Shown piece after piece: positions 47,291 to 59,235 of a stretch of 64,000 nt of DNA (the stretch's first letter is position 1; every line of letters begins with the position of its first letter). The stretch lies in NCBI GenBank assembly GCA_022432975.1, contig CM039512.1, forward strand, positions 41,709,501 to 41,773,500. The letters are read 5' to 3'. The stretch comes from Begonia masoniana. Its lineage: Eukaryota; Streptophyta; Magnoliopsida; Cucurbitales; Begoniaceae. The translations under genes and the position numbers were made by a program. Under the pieces are notes generated by a model. It was not told where the DNA came from. It searched no databases and worked only from the letters and a program-made list of their open reading frames with translations.

Positions 47291-48342
47291 GAAGGATAAC
47301 TAGCTAACAGCAAATAAGGACAACTGAGTGTTAGAAACTGCATGTGCTAGGTTGACTGCATTGTGGTGTTGTGGTGTTGTGTAGCTTGCATTTTATCTAG
47401 TCGTATTTGTTAATCCCTACTTGCTAAGCGTAAGCTTACGTGTGCGTGTGTGTTCTGTGGTGTAGGTAACGACAGGTGTATGGGTGAGCTATGTGAGTCA
47501 GCCAAGACTTGGGAGCAGTCGGAGATGCACGGGGCGACTCCACCATGGTCTTCGGGAGATGTGGGGCTTTATATTTGATAGTTTATTTTAGATGTCTGTT
47601 TGTAGAAATGATGGGAAAGCGTAACTAATTGTATTTGTTGTATATAGTTAGGTTAAGGGTGATGTGTCGCCCTGTATTTGGAGGTTTTTATATGTGGGAT
47701 TGTTGAGTGGATAACTAGTTAGTGAAGTAAGATTATTCTGGATTGTTTGGGATTGGATTGTATGCAGGTATCTAGCATTTTGGAGGCGCCATTTTCAGGC
47801 GTTACCTTGCCGAAATTTTCGGAAAGGATGCCGTGGTGCTTAAAGTTTAGGATTAAAAGAGCCTAGGCAACTAGGTATGACCTAAAAGAGTTTTAGCATA
47901 TTTAGTTTAAATCCTGCGGTGTTAATTTGATTTTTTTAATGAGGTTTTAGCATGGGATTAGTTAGCAAAGTAGCGCTCCGAGCCAGGGTGTGTTCGGGGG
48001 CGTTACAGTTTCGGTTAATTGATCAACAATTTGGGTTCTCCAAATTTCCTTATTTTACCAATAAGTCCAATTATTATTTGGGATTTATTAAAACTGTCCG
48101 TTCGTAAATCGGACCTTGTTTACTATTTTTACTACAACGTCCATTACATTTCGAGAAACGTAATTACTCGGAATTAAGTGTTACTACTCCGAAAATTCTC
48201 ATAATTTCCTTAAAATTCCTATTAATAATTAGAATTCTAATGACGCTTTCTTTTCGTAAAACGAGTTTGATTTGACATAATTATAAAAATGCCACTATAT
48301 ATATAATTTACAAAATCCCGTAAAGCCGGGTATTACAGATGA

Positions 48343-49390
48343 TATCCATAATACCCGAAAAATTCTTGCCTTATGTTTAGAGGCATATTTATATTATATG
48401 TTGTTTCTTCTTTATCAATGAAGTGTTTTGGAGAATGATTTATTGTCATAAAGTTTAAAGATGCAAAGGGTGTTGTGAAAACTAATTCAGTAAAAATCTG
48501 AAGTTAAAGGTAAAATTGAAGGGAATATTCTAGATCGATCAACACTTTGAACAAACCGGTTGACACCTTATTTGCAAATTTCAATGAGCAAAAAAAAAAA
48601 AAAGGTTGAAGTGTCGACCAAACGAAAGAGTGGTGGATTGGGTGGTCTACTGGACCAAGGGAAAAGGCAACCAAAAGAAGGAGACGTTTGTGCGTCCTGT
48701 GTCAAGTAGCGGTCAACTGGACTTAATGAAGTTTTGATCAGGTGCGCGGGAAATTGCCTATTGATACAAAAATCCCTAACCCTAAACATATTATTTCATC
48801 TCAGAGCTATGAGCTGCTTCCGAGCTTCTCTCATGTTCTATCAAGGTAAGCCTATTTGACATTGAAATTGAGTAGACAATGATCCCCGAATTGTCATAAG
48901 AGTAGGAAATGATCGATTAGGATTTTCTTTTCCATCTTGTAGAATACACTAACATGTAATATTTCTATAGTTAGGTTAATGCACAAGCAAAGGTTAATCG
49001 TCGTAAGCGACTGTTACCATGCTAAGGCTTCGGGGTAAGTGATGCCTGTTTGTGCTTGCTTGGCCTTTTGGCTTACATCATAAAGTCCTACGGTAACCTG
49101 TTATACGTATCGTTATGTTTGTGATGATGTTGACCCAGGATGCGTTATACTATAAATTTTTATGGTAATATGTTATTAGATCAATTGATGATTGAACGAC
49201 GTAAGCGATGTTTTATGTGCTTGGTTTGTCAACCTGCATCACAAAATGCTAGGTTTTATAATTATATTATGTCGAGGAATATATGACTTGTTTTATTATT
49301 ATGTTTAACATGATAATGACTCGATGATTCACTTGATGTTACATTACAATAATGATGATGTGAGGATTCAAGGATTTGAAGACTTGTTTT
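48343..49390 (+). other. LTR-like sequence P, left part
   Basis: From AATACCCGAAAAATTCTTGC onward the sequence looks like an LTR. It has a donor ATCAAG|GTAAGC near 48845, an acceptor ATAGTTAG near 48977, and a second donor CGGG|GTAAGT at 49035 followed by TTGGCCTTTTGGCTTACATC. The first 370 bp also belong to U. The far end is not located because M and N interrupt it. Confidence 0.45.
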
Positions 49391-49443
49391 TGTAACACCC
49401 CGAAAATCCACTTGGGTTCCCGATGCGCACATGGACAGCTCTT

Positions 49444-49454
49444 GCTCTGATACC
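49444..49454 (-). other. Primer binding site retained in M
   Basis: The minus strand reads GGTATCAGAGC, a tRNA-Met-type primer site, five bases from the LTR border at 49460. Confidence 0.75.
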
Positions 49455-50083
49455 GTAACTGTAACGCCCTGAGTCACCACGACCCGGTTCGTTACAGGGA
49501 CTACTCTTAACTAAACGACTCCCTTTGACTACTATATCATTCACTTAACTACTAACGCAAGGAATCCATTTTAGTTAAACGGACACAGCAGAATTAAAAC
49601 TAACCTTCTGAAGCTCTTTTATGTCTTACCTTAGCTGTCTAGACTTACTAATTTCCCTTAATCCTAATCGTTAAGCACCACGACATCCTCTCCGAAAATT
49701 TCAGCAGAGTAACGCCTGAAAATGGCGCCCCCAAAATGCTAAATACCTGCATAAAAGCCAATCCTCAACCAATCCAGAATATTCCTAACCATCTAACCAA
49801 CCTACGAAATCTCCAACAATCAACATATCGTCGAGAAATGCTATCAACCATTATGAAGAAAAATCCAGAATACAGGTAATGCATCATCCTGAAGTATGAC
49901 TAAATACAACAGGATACACAATACTCTTATAAAATAACCTACTCTCGATCAACATTATACAGCGGCTCCTCTATTGGTCTGGTCGTCCTAACACTGCCAT
50001 CAACCGGGGCCCTGGTCGCACGCCACCAACTGTCACCTACTCCTGGTCAGACTCTCGGTACCTACCCTCCAGCTCAACAGTAC

Positions 50084-51985
50084 CTACACCATAGAACACA
50101 CTGTAAGCTCAAAACCTAGCCAGTAAAGTGCTGAAAACTAAACGTGAAGCATGAAAACTGGTTATGCAATCCTATCACATGCAGGTCACCTCCGGCCCGA
50201 GTCCAACCCAAGATTCGCAGAGCCACGTCACCTCCTGCCCTAGTCCAACCCAGGATTCGCGGAGCACGTCACCTCCGGCCCGAGTCCAACCTGGGATTCG
50301 CGGAGCACGTCACCTCCGGCCCGAGTCCAACCTGGGATTCGCGGAGCACGTCACCTCCGGCCCGAGTCCAACCTGGGATTCGCGGAGCACGTCACCTCCG
50401 GCCCGAGTCCAACCTGGGATTCGCGGAGCACGTCACCTCCGGCCCGAGTCCAACCTGGGATTCGCGGAGCACGTCACCTCCGGCCCGAGTCCAACCTGGG
50501 ATTCGCGGAGCACGTCACCTCCGGCCCGAGTCCAACCTGGGATTCGCGGAGCACGTCACCTCCGGCCCGAGTCCAACCTGGGATTCGCGGAGCACGTCAC
50601 CTCCGGCCCGAGTCCAACCCAAGATTCGCAGAGCCACGTCACCTCCGGCCCGAGTCCAACCTGGGATTCGCGGAGCACGTCACCTCCGGCCCGAGTCCAA
50701 CCCGGGATCCGCGGAGCACGTCACCTCCGGCCCGAGTCCAACCTGGGATTCGCGGAGCACGTCACCTCCGGCCCGAGTCCAACCTGGGATTCGCGGAGCA
50801 CGTCACCTCCGGCCCGAGTCCAACCTGGGATTCGCGGAGCACGTCACCTCCGGCCCGAGTCCAACCTGGGATTCGCGGAGCACGTCACCTCCGGCCCGAG
50901 TCCAACCTGGGATTCGCGGAGCACGTCACCTCCGGCCCGAGTCCAACCTGGGATTCGCGGAGCACGTCACCTCCGGCCCGAGTCCAACCTGGGATTCGCG
51001 GAGCACGTCACCTCCGGCCCGAGTCCAACCTGGGATTCGCGGAGCACGTCACCTCCGGCCCGAGTCCAACCTGGGATTCGCGGAGCACGTCACCTCCGGC
51101 CCGAGTCCAACCTGGGATTCGCGGAGCACGTCACCTCCGGCCCGAGTCCAACCTGGGATTCGCGGAGCACGTCACCTCCGGCCCGAGTCCAACCTGGGAT
51201 TCGCGGAGCACGTCACCTCCGGCCCGAGTCCAACCTGGGATTCGCGGAGCACGTCACCTCCGGCCCGAGTCCAACCTGGGATTCGCGGAGCACGTCACCT
51301 CCGGCCCGAGTCCAACCTGGGATTCGCGGAGCACGTCACCTCCGGCCCGAGTCCAACCTGGGATTCGCGGAGCACGTCACCTCCGGCCCGAGTCCAACCT
51401 GGGATTCGCGGAGCACGTCACCTCCGGCCCGAGTCCAACCTGGGATTCGCGGAGCACGTCACCTCCGGCCCGAGTCCAACCTGGGATTCGCGGAGCACGT
51501 CACCTCCGGCCCGAGTCCAACCTGGGATTCGCGGAGCACGTCACCTCCGGCCCGAGTCCAACCTGGGATTCGCGGAGCACGTCACCTCCGGCCCGAGTCC
51601 AACCTGGGATTCGCGGAGCACGTCACCTCCGGCCCGAGTCCAACCTGGGATTCGCGGAGCACGTCACCTCCGGCCCGAGTCCAACCTGGGATTCGCGGAG
51701 GAATTAACTATCACCCTAACTCGGGCCATCATGGACACCCGCACAAGAGCACACCAGGAGGGACTCAACCACTCAACCCTGGGCCCAAGCAGGCATCACA
51801 ATAGCTCGCCAGGAAGGAATCAACTATCACCCTAACCGGGCCGTCACGGACACCCGCACAAGAGCATACCAGGAGGGACTCAACCACTCAACCCTTGGCC
51901 CAAGCAAACATCACAATAGCTCACCAGGAGGAAATTAAATATCACTCTAACCTGGGCCATCACAGACACCCACACTACTACTTAC
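50084..51985 (-). promoter_or_regulatory. Predicted leader intron 2 of LTR M, expanded
   Basis: On the minus strand: donor GCAAG|GTAAGT (at 51985) and acceptor ATGGTGTAG|GTAC (at 50084). The GGCC box is weaker here. The whole 41-bp minisatellite lies inside. Confidence 0.45.
50187..51701 (+). repeat. 41-bp minisatellite, about 37 units, in LTR M
   Basis: Unit: CACGTCACCTCCGGCCCGAG followed by TCCAACCTGGGATTCGCGGAG. It is very homogeneous, with a few variant units (CCCAAGATTCGCAGAGC at about 50200 and 50620; CCCGGGATCCGC at 50700). It is open in several frames only because 41 is not a multiple of 3 and the unit lacks stops; it is not a gene. Confidence 0.95.
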
Positions 51986-52925
51986 CTTGCGTCCTAGCTT
52001 GTTGGGGATGCTCAGTTTCCTGTCCTCTTATGGCTCGACCTAAGACAAAATTCAAACGTCATTAGAATCAGGCTTATGTTCACCAATTCACTCTCAAACT
52101 ACTATCTCTAGCCTAACCCAACTAAAACTCAACTAAACGGGTCGTTAATTTGGCTCGGTTAAAAACGTCCCAAAACTTAACTCTCCATCCAATTTCACCA
52201 ATTTCATTGTCAATTAACCCCATTCAGATCAATTTAAACTTGGCACAACACAAATTGAGGGTTCCCCACTCAGAAACTCGAATTTCACCTAAACTTCGAA
52301 TTTGCGTAACTTTTTCTACGTTTATCGGAATGACTCGATTTCAGCGGCTAAACGTTCCCCATAAAACCTAATTTAACATACTAGAAAGGTTTTTAAAACA
52401 ATTACCCGCTGCTAGGTCAAAACCCCCAAAAACAGAACCGGGTTTAAAGCTCACAATTCCCTTTTTCGGTTTTTCAACAAAACTCGCTCGATTCCTCACT
52501 AATCTATCACATTCTAACGTATTAAGCATGATTTAACAACAATTTGAAGTTTCAAATTCAGAAAACCCAAATTTCACAGTACACTTCTCTCGGCTTTCTC
52601 CCTGAAAACAGGGGTATCCCAGCCCACCGAGGATCACCCCTCACACACCTCTAAATCCCCAAAATTTTCGTCACAAAACAACCAATAAATCGACCCAATT
52701 CGCTCATCACTCAGACTACGCCTTGGCCGATAGACAGAGAGGAAAACAGGGAGGAGAAACTCACCAATTTTTGCCAAGACTTGAGCACGAAATCGAAGAA
52801 GAAGAGAGAGTTCAGCTCGCTAGAGCTCGCTCGTCTGAACGGTGCCGGAACCGCGTGGTTGTCGTCGGAGGGGTGTCGCTCGCACTCTTTCTCTCGTCGG
52901 GGTGGGGGGCTCGGGTTACAGAAGC

Positions 52926-52952
52926 AGAATGGCTTCTTCGTGAAGCCATTCT
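52926..52952 (-). promoter_or_regulatory. Perfect hairpin AGAATGGCTTC in LTR M
   Basis: An 11-bp stem with a 5-base loop at the border of the GC-rich leader and the AT-rich U3 side, as in G, H and J. Confidence 0.7.
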
Positions 52953-53180
52953 ATTTTCTTTAAATTTTTATCTTTTTATTTTAAAGCTAAATTACTAAAT
53001 TACCCTCAACTTCCATGTTTCCGTTAAGTTCGCGTCTTCTCAACCAAAAATTTTGGAAATCCTATTCCCATAAAGTCCTAAGTTTTTTTAATAAACTAAA
53101 TAACCCGTTAAAATCCCTAACGAAAAATTCTAATATGACTTTTAATTTACTCGCTAAAATTTTTGGGTTATTACAGTTTT

Positions 53181-53725
53181 ATTGTTATGCTTTTAATGAT
53201 AATGACTCGAGAATTTGCTTGTATGTTACACTTATGATGATATTGATTCGATGATGTGCTTTAATATCATGTTTGACGATAATGACTCGAAGATTTGCTC
53301 TTATGTTACATTTATGATGATATTGATTTGAGGATGTGTTTTAATGTTATGTTATGAGGATATTTGATGAGAATCACAGGTATATCAAACTCGAGACCCT
53401 TCAACAATGCAAAATAAAAACTCATGAACGCCTTTGAATCAAGTAAGAGAAAGTTGACCCTAATCGAACCTTGTTGACGGAACCAAAGTTATCAAACTAG
53501 GAGTTTGACCCGTAATCAAACTTGTTGTTAGAACCAAAGATATCAATTAAATCTTTCAAGTTTTTGGGCTGAAGAAGATCTAGTTAAGAATCCAAGACAA
53601 AATTCGCTCAAAATCTCTAAATTTATTTCATCATAATTGTTCCCAAAGAATTATAAGCTTTGTGTTTAAATAACCTTAAAAAATATTAAAAATAATCAAA
53701 ATATCCCTAAGGATCTTAGAATAGT
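53181..53725 (+). other. P sequence between M and N
   Basis: Continues P after the M insertion. Imperfect repeats of ATGATAATGACTCGA...TTTGCTTATGTTACA type occur here and at 49300-49390. No coding sequence is visible. Confidence 0.45.
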
Positions 53726-54159
53726 TGTAACGACCCCAGTAGGGCCGAGACATAATTCATGATTTTCTTAATCATTTAATTCTTACTTTCAGCACCTTGT
53801 TCATTATCAGTATTATTATTTTTTATTTCTCGAAACTTAGAACTTAAAACTTGACTCGCGGACAATATATCATCTAACAAAAACTAAACCATCCAAAACC
53901 TGACTCTTTCATAAATCTAATAACTCATTAGTTCACAGAATCGAGCGACTATGCTCGGTTATCAGTTCCATGACATAATCAGGCAGAGAAGAAATGCCCT
54001 CAGATCACTCGACGTCATCCTGTTAGGGCCGCATGGGTTTGCATGCATCGGCTGATAGGGTACACATCATCCGATCTGTCACGTGCACTTTGCGTGACTC
54101 AATGGACATCACCCAGTAGAGGTCATCTACCGATGGGCACGTGCAGTGCACGTAATTCA

Positions 54160-54832
54160 TTGTACATCACCCGGTATTTGAAATACACTACATCACCTGG
54201 TCACTAGACGACAAAACTTCACTTACATCATCCGATACTTGAAATATACTATATCACCTAGTCACTAGACGACAAAACTTCACTTACATCATTCGATGTT
54301 TGAAATACACTACATCGCCCAGTCACTAGACGAAATATACTATATCACCTAGTCACTAGACGACAAAACTTCACTTACATCATTCGATGTTTGAAATACA
54401 CTACATCGCCCAGTCACTAGACGACAAAACTTCACTTACATCATTCGATGTTTGAAATACACTACATCGCCCAGTCACTAGACGACAAAACTTCACTTAC
54501 ATCATTCGATGTTTGAAATACACTACATCGCCCAGTCACTAGACGACAAAACTTCACTTACATCATCCGATACTTGAAATATACTATATCACCTAGTCAC
54601 TAGACGACAAAACTTCACTTACATCATTCGATGTTTGAAATACACTACATCGCCCAGTCACTAGACGACAAAACTTCACTTACATCATTCGATGTTTGAA
54701 ATACACTACATCGCCCAGTCACTAGACGACAAAACTTCACTTACATCATCCGATACTTGAAATATACTATATCACCTAGTCACTAGACGACAAAACTTCA
54801 CTTACATCATTCGATGTTTGAAATACACTACA
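54160..54832 (-). repeat. 61-bp minisatellite in LTR N
   Basis: About ten units contain CAGTCACTAGACGACAAAAC and TTACATCATYCGATRYTTGA. Two unit types alternate irregularly (CGATACTT...ATATCACCTA and CGATGTTT...ACATCGCCCA), with one partial unit near 54331. Confidence 0.93.
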
Positions 54833-56095
54833 ATCTTACTTACAACAACCGATAAGAGACATCATCCGGTGAACAACAAACGTTCGCCATCCACCAGTGA
54901 CGTCAGCCGGATGATTCACCCATCCAGCTTCTATCATTCAGCTCACACTGGTAACGTCAGCCGGATGATGTTGTAACACCCGAGTTTTCGGGTTTCCGCT
55001 TTAGGGGCATTTTTGTAAATAATAATTATATGCCCGTTTTGCGAGTGGGAGGTTTTATTAGGATCTCAGGAATTTATAAGGATTTTTGGAAGAATAAGTA
55101 AATTTTTTAGAAATCCAAATCGATGGTGTAACGCCGAGTTACGGTTTTCCGCCTATAGTATTTTAAGTCGTAAAAATGGTAAATTAAGTCCGTTTTACGA
55201 ACGGAGAGTTTCGTTAGAACCCTAGTGATTAATATGGATTTATGGAAGAATAAGAAAATTTTGAAGAGACCAAACCGATGAGTTAAATAACGGATTCGTT
55301 AGGAAATCAAGTGAGAGGGTAAAAAGGTAATTTGGTAAGTAAGTTTTATAAAAATTACAAATACCCCTCCTCTTCACTTTTCCTTCTCCAGAACGTGTTT
55401 CCCTTTTTTTTCCCTTTCTCCCTTGGCGACGTTTTCTCCCCGCGGCCTTCTCCTTCAACGTCGATCGTCCATCTCTTCCGGCGATCGTTTCTTTCGGTTT
55501 TCTTCGACAAACCCAAGCCCTAGGTAAGGACTCTAGTATTATACGAGTTTATTTTGATTTAGGGTTAGGTTTTGATTGGGTTGATTTCGATTTAGGGTTT
55601 TGTTAGAAATCTTCGATTTTGGTTGGAAATCGTTAGGATGTTTAAATTAGTTCCCTTTGACTATCTATTTACGACTATTGATGATAGTTATGAGAGATTG
55701 TGGTTGTTAACGGATTTAGGAATTAGAGTTTAGTGTTTAGTATATATTGTTTTTAATGTATATTGAAATTGGGATTTTTAGGCTCGATCGCTGAGTGTGA
55801 TTTGAAATTTAGCTATGGCATATTAAAGTAGATGTTATGGGTGACGTATAGGCGTTTGAATGGTCGTGATCGGATGTCGGATTAGAGAGAAAAGTGTGTT
55901 TGAATGTGCGCACGTGAGGTGTTCGATAAAGTGCCTGAATAGAGAAAATGAGAGTTTTTGGAGAAATTGCCTTGGCTAGAGACTTAGTTTAAGTTTAGAA
56001 TTCGTTGATTCAGGATTGGTTTTAATGCCCTTAATTGTGAAATGCTTTAGGTGGAGACGACTTTTGGACGGTGCTCGGCTTACTACGGACGCCAG

Positions 56096-56734
56096 GTAAG
56101 TGGATGTTAGGCTTCCGGCCCTTAAGGCCCTACATCGTGTCAACGTTAGGTTTCTTTCTGTTTTGATGATGATTTTCCGATTGTGGGGATTAATGAGTCA
56201 GGTAGCTTAGAATGTTAGTTGTTTGTTAAGTTCGTTATGTGTAAAGCATGTCCATGTACGTTTTGAACTGTTTGATGATATGTCTTGATGATATGTTATA
56301 TGTAAATTCCCCATGCATCATGTTTTAGAAAAAGTATGAAAATGTTTTAGCATATGTTTTCACGATTCGAACGTAGAAACGACAACGATGTAAAACGAAA
56401 ATGTAAAGTGTCTGAGGGAAGTGGTTCACCCTTCAGATGTAAATTGTGGAACGTCCAGAAAATGTATGATATCTGAGGGAAGTGGTTCACCCTTCAGATA
56501 AAGATTTATATGTGGAACGTCTAGAGATGGAGAAACTAATCTGCCCTCCATTGGTAGAGGATTACATGTATGTATGATGAAACGAAACGAAATGAATATG
56601 AACAATGAAACGAAACGAAAAGATTATGTACGATGAAACTGTAGAAACTGCATATGTTAAGTAAAATGTTTTAAATCCATATAGTGCATTCCCTTACTAA
56701 GCATTAGGCTTACTGTTTATGTTGCATGATGTAG
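56096..56734 (+). promoter_or_regulatory. Predicted leader intron 2 of LTR K
   Basis: Donor GCCAG|GTAAGT at 56096, box GGCCCTTAAGGCCCTACATC, CTTACTAAGCATTAGGCTTA, acceptor GATGTAG|GTGACA (56734). Predicted intron 1: CCTAG|GTAAGG (55524) to GCTTTAG (56050). Confidence 0.58.
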
Positions 56735-57793
56735 GTGACAGGTGTGATGTAACACCCGAGATTTTTTTTATATACTTCGTGTAGGCCTAAGAGTAATCGG
56801 ATAGAGGGTTGATGTTATGAATGAAGAGTTGAAAAGTCAAATAGATATCAACCAATAAGAAGTAAGCAATTAATGATAGTAAGTGGGGGAAAGAGTTGAC
56901 AAGTCAAAATGTTAGGGTTTGAAGTCAAAACAATTTGTGATTGGTGAGAGTTTGAGTTGACTTTGTCAAATGTGTATTAACCAATCAAATTTGTGATGGA
57001 AAAGTGGTGTTTGGCGTTGAAATTTCAATGGAATAAAGGAGGGCTTTGTTGTAATTTTACATGGTTATTAAATGCATGAATTAATAAAAAGAGAAAAAGG
57101 GTTATTTTTCTCTCATCTTCTCCTCCTCCATCGAGCTTTCTCCCTCTCCTCCATAGCCAACGCCTCCTCCTCTCTTCTCTTCAGTTTTTCAAGCCAATCC
57201 CAGGTAAGTTTACATGGGTTTTGAATTATATAGCTTTTGATGAAGTTTGAGAGTGTTTTTGAGAGTTTTGGTTGAGTTTGATGAATGTTGGAAAACCCTA
57301 GGTTAGGGATTCCGAAAAATTGAGTTTAGATGTTAGATTGCTTTCCTATTTTGGTAGTTTAGTTGTTGAATGGAGTGATTTAGGTTGTTGGAGGGGTTAG
57401 ATGAAAGATTGAAAGAGTGTTACACAAAATCGGTTTAAGAACACTTTAGGGCCGATTCTGTCTTTGGGGAATTTCGGGCTGGCCAAAGTGTTTGTTTGGT
57501 TCATTTAAGCATTTCAATGGATAGTAGACGTGTAGAGCTTTCCGAGTTGGGGTGGCACGTCGAAATCTGTTGAAAAACGAGGAAGTTATGGCCGTTTAAA
57601 GTTGGACGCCGGTAATTTGTGCAAAAACCGGGTTTAGGTGTTTAGAAGTGAGAAGTGCTTAGTTGTTGGTTAGTTAGGTTTAAGAATATTTTTAGAATTG
57701 TATTGGTAACTTATTAAGTGAAGTTTCATTATTTAGGTCGTCGAGCGTTTGAATTGGACGGTGAAAGTAAGCCAGTGGAAACCGAGCATCCAG

Positions 57794-58471
57794 GTAAGTA
57801 GTGGTAGCTTTCTCTTCGCCTTCGGGCCTACACCATAGAACGGTAGGGCTATTTATTTCGTGTTGCGTTGTGTTGGTTGTTTCATTTGGTGTTGTGTTGG
57901 TTGTTTGTTCGGTATGGCATATTGAAGCAGCATCATTGTATATCACGCTAGGTACGAGCATTTGCATAGTTGGCATTGTGAGTATGACTGTAATCAGATA
58001 AGAAAATGTTAATGCATCTCGAATAGGTGCCTTGGTCGGGCTGAGGTTGCTGGTAGTAGCACCCCGAGGGGTACTCTATGAGAGAGGCCTACTAAAACAT
58101 GTATTGCATTTCGAATAGTGTGCCTTGTCGGGCTGAGGTTGCTGGTAGTAGCACCCGAGGGGTACTCTATGAGAGATGGTTGGCTAAAAATAGTGGCCTT
58201 GTCGGGCTGAGGTTGCTGGCAGTAGAACCCCAACGGGTACACTATGAAGGATGGTGGTTCGAGTGTGGCCATCCTAGACGGTTATGGGATGTGTGTCAAC
58301 TCGTTCCACACGGCTTAAGAAAGATTAAAGCAAGAGTAAGCAACGAACAGCAAAGAAGCACAACTGAGTGATAGAAACTGCATGTGTTAGGTTGATTGCA
58401 TTGTGTGCTGTCGCATGTGTATGCCATACTTGCTAAGCATTAGGCTTATGTTTTTGTGTTCTGTGGTGTAG
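57794..58471 (+). promoter_or_regulatory. Predicted leader intron 2 of LTR L
   Basis: Donor TCCAG|GTAAGT at 57794, box GCCTTCGGGCCTACACC, CTTGCTAAGCATTAGGCTTA, acceptor GTGGTGTAG|GTGACG (58471). Predicted intron 1: CCCAG|GTAAGT (57204) to TTATTTAG (57736). Three 90-bp repeat units (58015-58250) lie inside. Confidence 0.58.
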
Positions 58472-59099
58472 GTGACGGAGCGTTCTCAGGTAAGCTCGAG
58501 GGTGATGATCATGATTAGGAGGCAGTCGGAGATCCACGGAGCTCGCCGGTGCAGGTCATTTGTCGGGGCGCTTCGACCTAGTTCTCGGCAGGGGTTTGTG
58601 GTAGTGCATGTTTTGAGGTATTAGGAGTGGATTTGGGAATGTTTGGGTGTTGCTAGATTGGTCATGTTTTGAGTATTTTGAGTTAAAGTGTATAGTTATT
58701 TTGGTGTGTGATACTTGTGGTGCAATGTGCATGTTGTGGTCGGGATTGGATCTCAGAGTTGTTTGGCTAAATTTTGTTTGATGTATATAGTTGGATTGAT
58801 CTGGTCATTTGGTGGGTTAAATCGTGTTTTAAAGGTATTGTCTTTTCAGGTTTTGGATTTCGAAAATTTAGCCGTTATATTGTCGATTTTTGGTTTTCAA
58901 ACCCATAATGTCGGGTTGAGTTCTCTATTTTTTTTTGTTAATTGTTTTAAGTCGGTTTTTCAAGAAATTTATGGAACATGAGGTTATGGGTGTCGGGATG
59001 ACGAGGTTAAAGTTTCGTGATTTTTGGAGGTGTCGGGATTGGAGAAAAGTGTATAAGAGTGTAGGAAAGCGGGAAAAGGTCAAAATGGGTATTTTTGAG

Positions 59100-59235
59100 T
59101 GTTTTTGGTGGTGAAAAACCCGAGCCGGCGCGATTGGTCGGGCCCGGGGCACGATTGGTCGCGGTCGGGATGATTTTGAGTGAAGAAAACCTGAGAAGGC
59201 CCGATCGATCGGGCGATTAGCCATGATCGGTCGCG
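59100..59235 (+). repeat. GATCGATCGG cluster in LTR L
   Basis: CGATTGGTCGGG, CCCGATCGATCGGGCG and ATGATCGGTCGCGG lie together with a GC-rich GCGCGCGCG stretch, in the same LTR position as in E and F. Confidence 0.72.

Larger units (their letters stand above)
44055..47465 (+). promoter_or_regulatory. Predicted leader intron 2 of LTR J, expanded
   Basis: Donor TTCAG|GTAAGT at 44055, box TTGCCTTAGGGCCTACACC, CTTGCTAAGCGTAAGCTTAC, and acceptor TGGTGTAG|GTAAC (47465). A predicted first intron runs from ACGG|GTAAGC (43324) to GTGATAG (43996). The minisatellite makes intron 2 about 3.4 kb, versus 0.5-0.7 kb in most relatives. Confidence 0.55.
42916..48007 (+). mobile_element. Element J: solo LTR (family 3), nested in I
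   Basis: Starts TGTAACACCCGAG and ends TTCGGGGGCGTTACA, with GTTTC at 42911-42915 and 48008-48012. It is 5092 bp, of which about 2.6 kb is a 25-bp minisatellite in the predicted second intron. The 3' end is almost identical to that of B. No coding domain. Confidence 0.92.
40701..48337 (-). mobile_element. Element I: solo LTR (family 1, as O), minus strand, holding J
   Basis: Starts TGTAGCGACCCTAAAC and ends AAGCCGGGTATTACA, with GATGA at 40696-40700 and 48338-48342. The empty site is kept in U copy 1 (AAAGATGGTATCTATAATAC near 38480). Removing J leaves about 2.54 kb, close to O's 3' LTR (2578). End sequences are complementary to the O LTR ends. Confidence 0.92.
38869..48716 (+). repeat. U copy 2 of the tandem duplication (with the 1.3-kb insert, I, J inside)
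   Basis: Unit parts at 38869-39144, 40464-40700 and 48343-48716 align with U copy 1. After 48716 the sequence continues (TGGACTTAATGAAG) where copy 1 instead joins copy 2. The two copies differ at scattered bases only. Confidence 0.88.
49391..53175 (-). mobile_element. Element M: LTR with attached primer-site stub, minus strand
   Basis: TSD GTTTT at 49386-49390 and 53176-53180. An LTR spans 49460-53175 (TGTAACGCCCTGAG to GGGTTATTACA on the plus strand). Left of it lie the primer site GCTCTGATACC (49444-49454) and about 50 bp starting TGTAACACCCCG. This is more than a solo LTR: the primer site is retained and the rest of the element is missing. A 41-bp minisatellite accounts for about 1.5 kb. 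Confidence 0.82.

Noticed and set aside
50144..51835. 563- and 546-codon overlapping open frames with a 41-residue repeat
   Set aside because: A 41-bp stop-free minisatellite gives a 41-residue repeat in any frame. There is no conserved domain, and it lies within a predicted LTR intron on the opposite strand.
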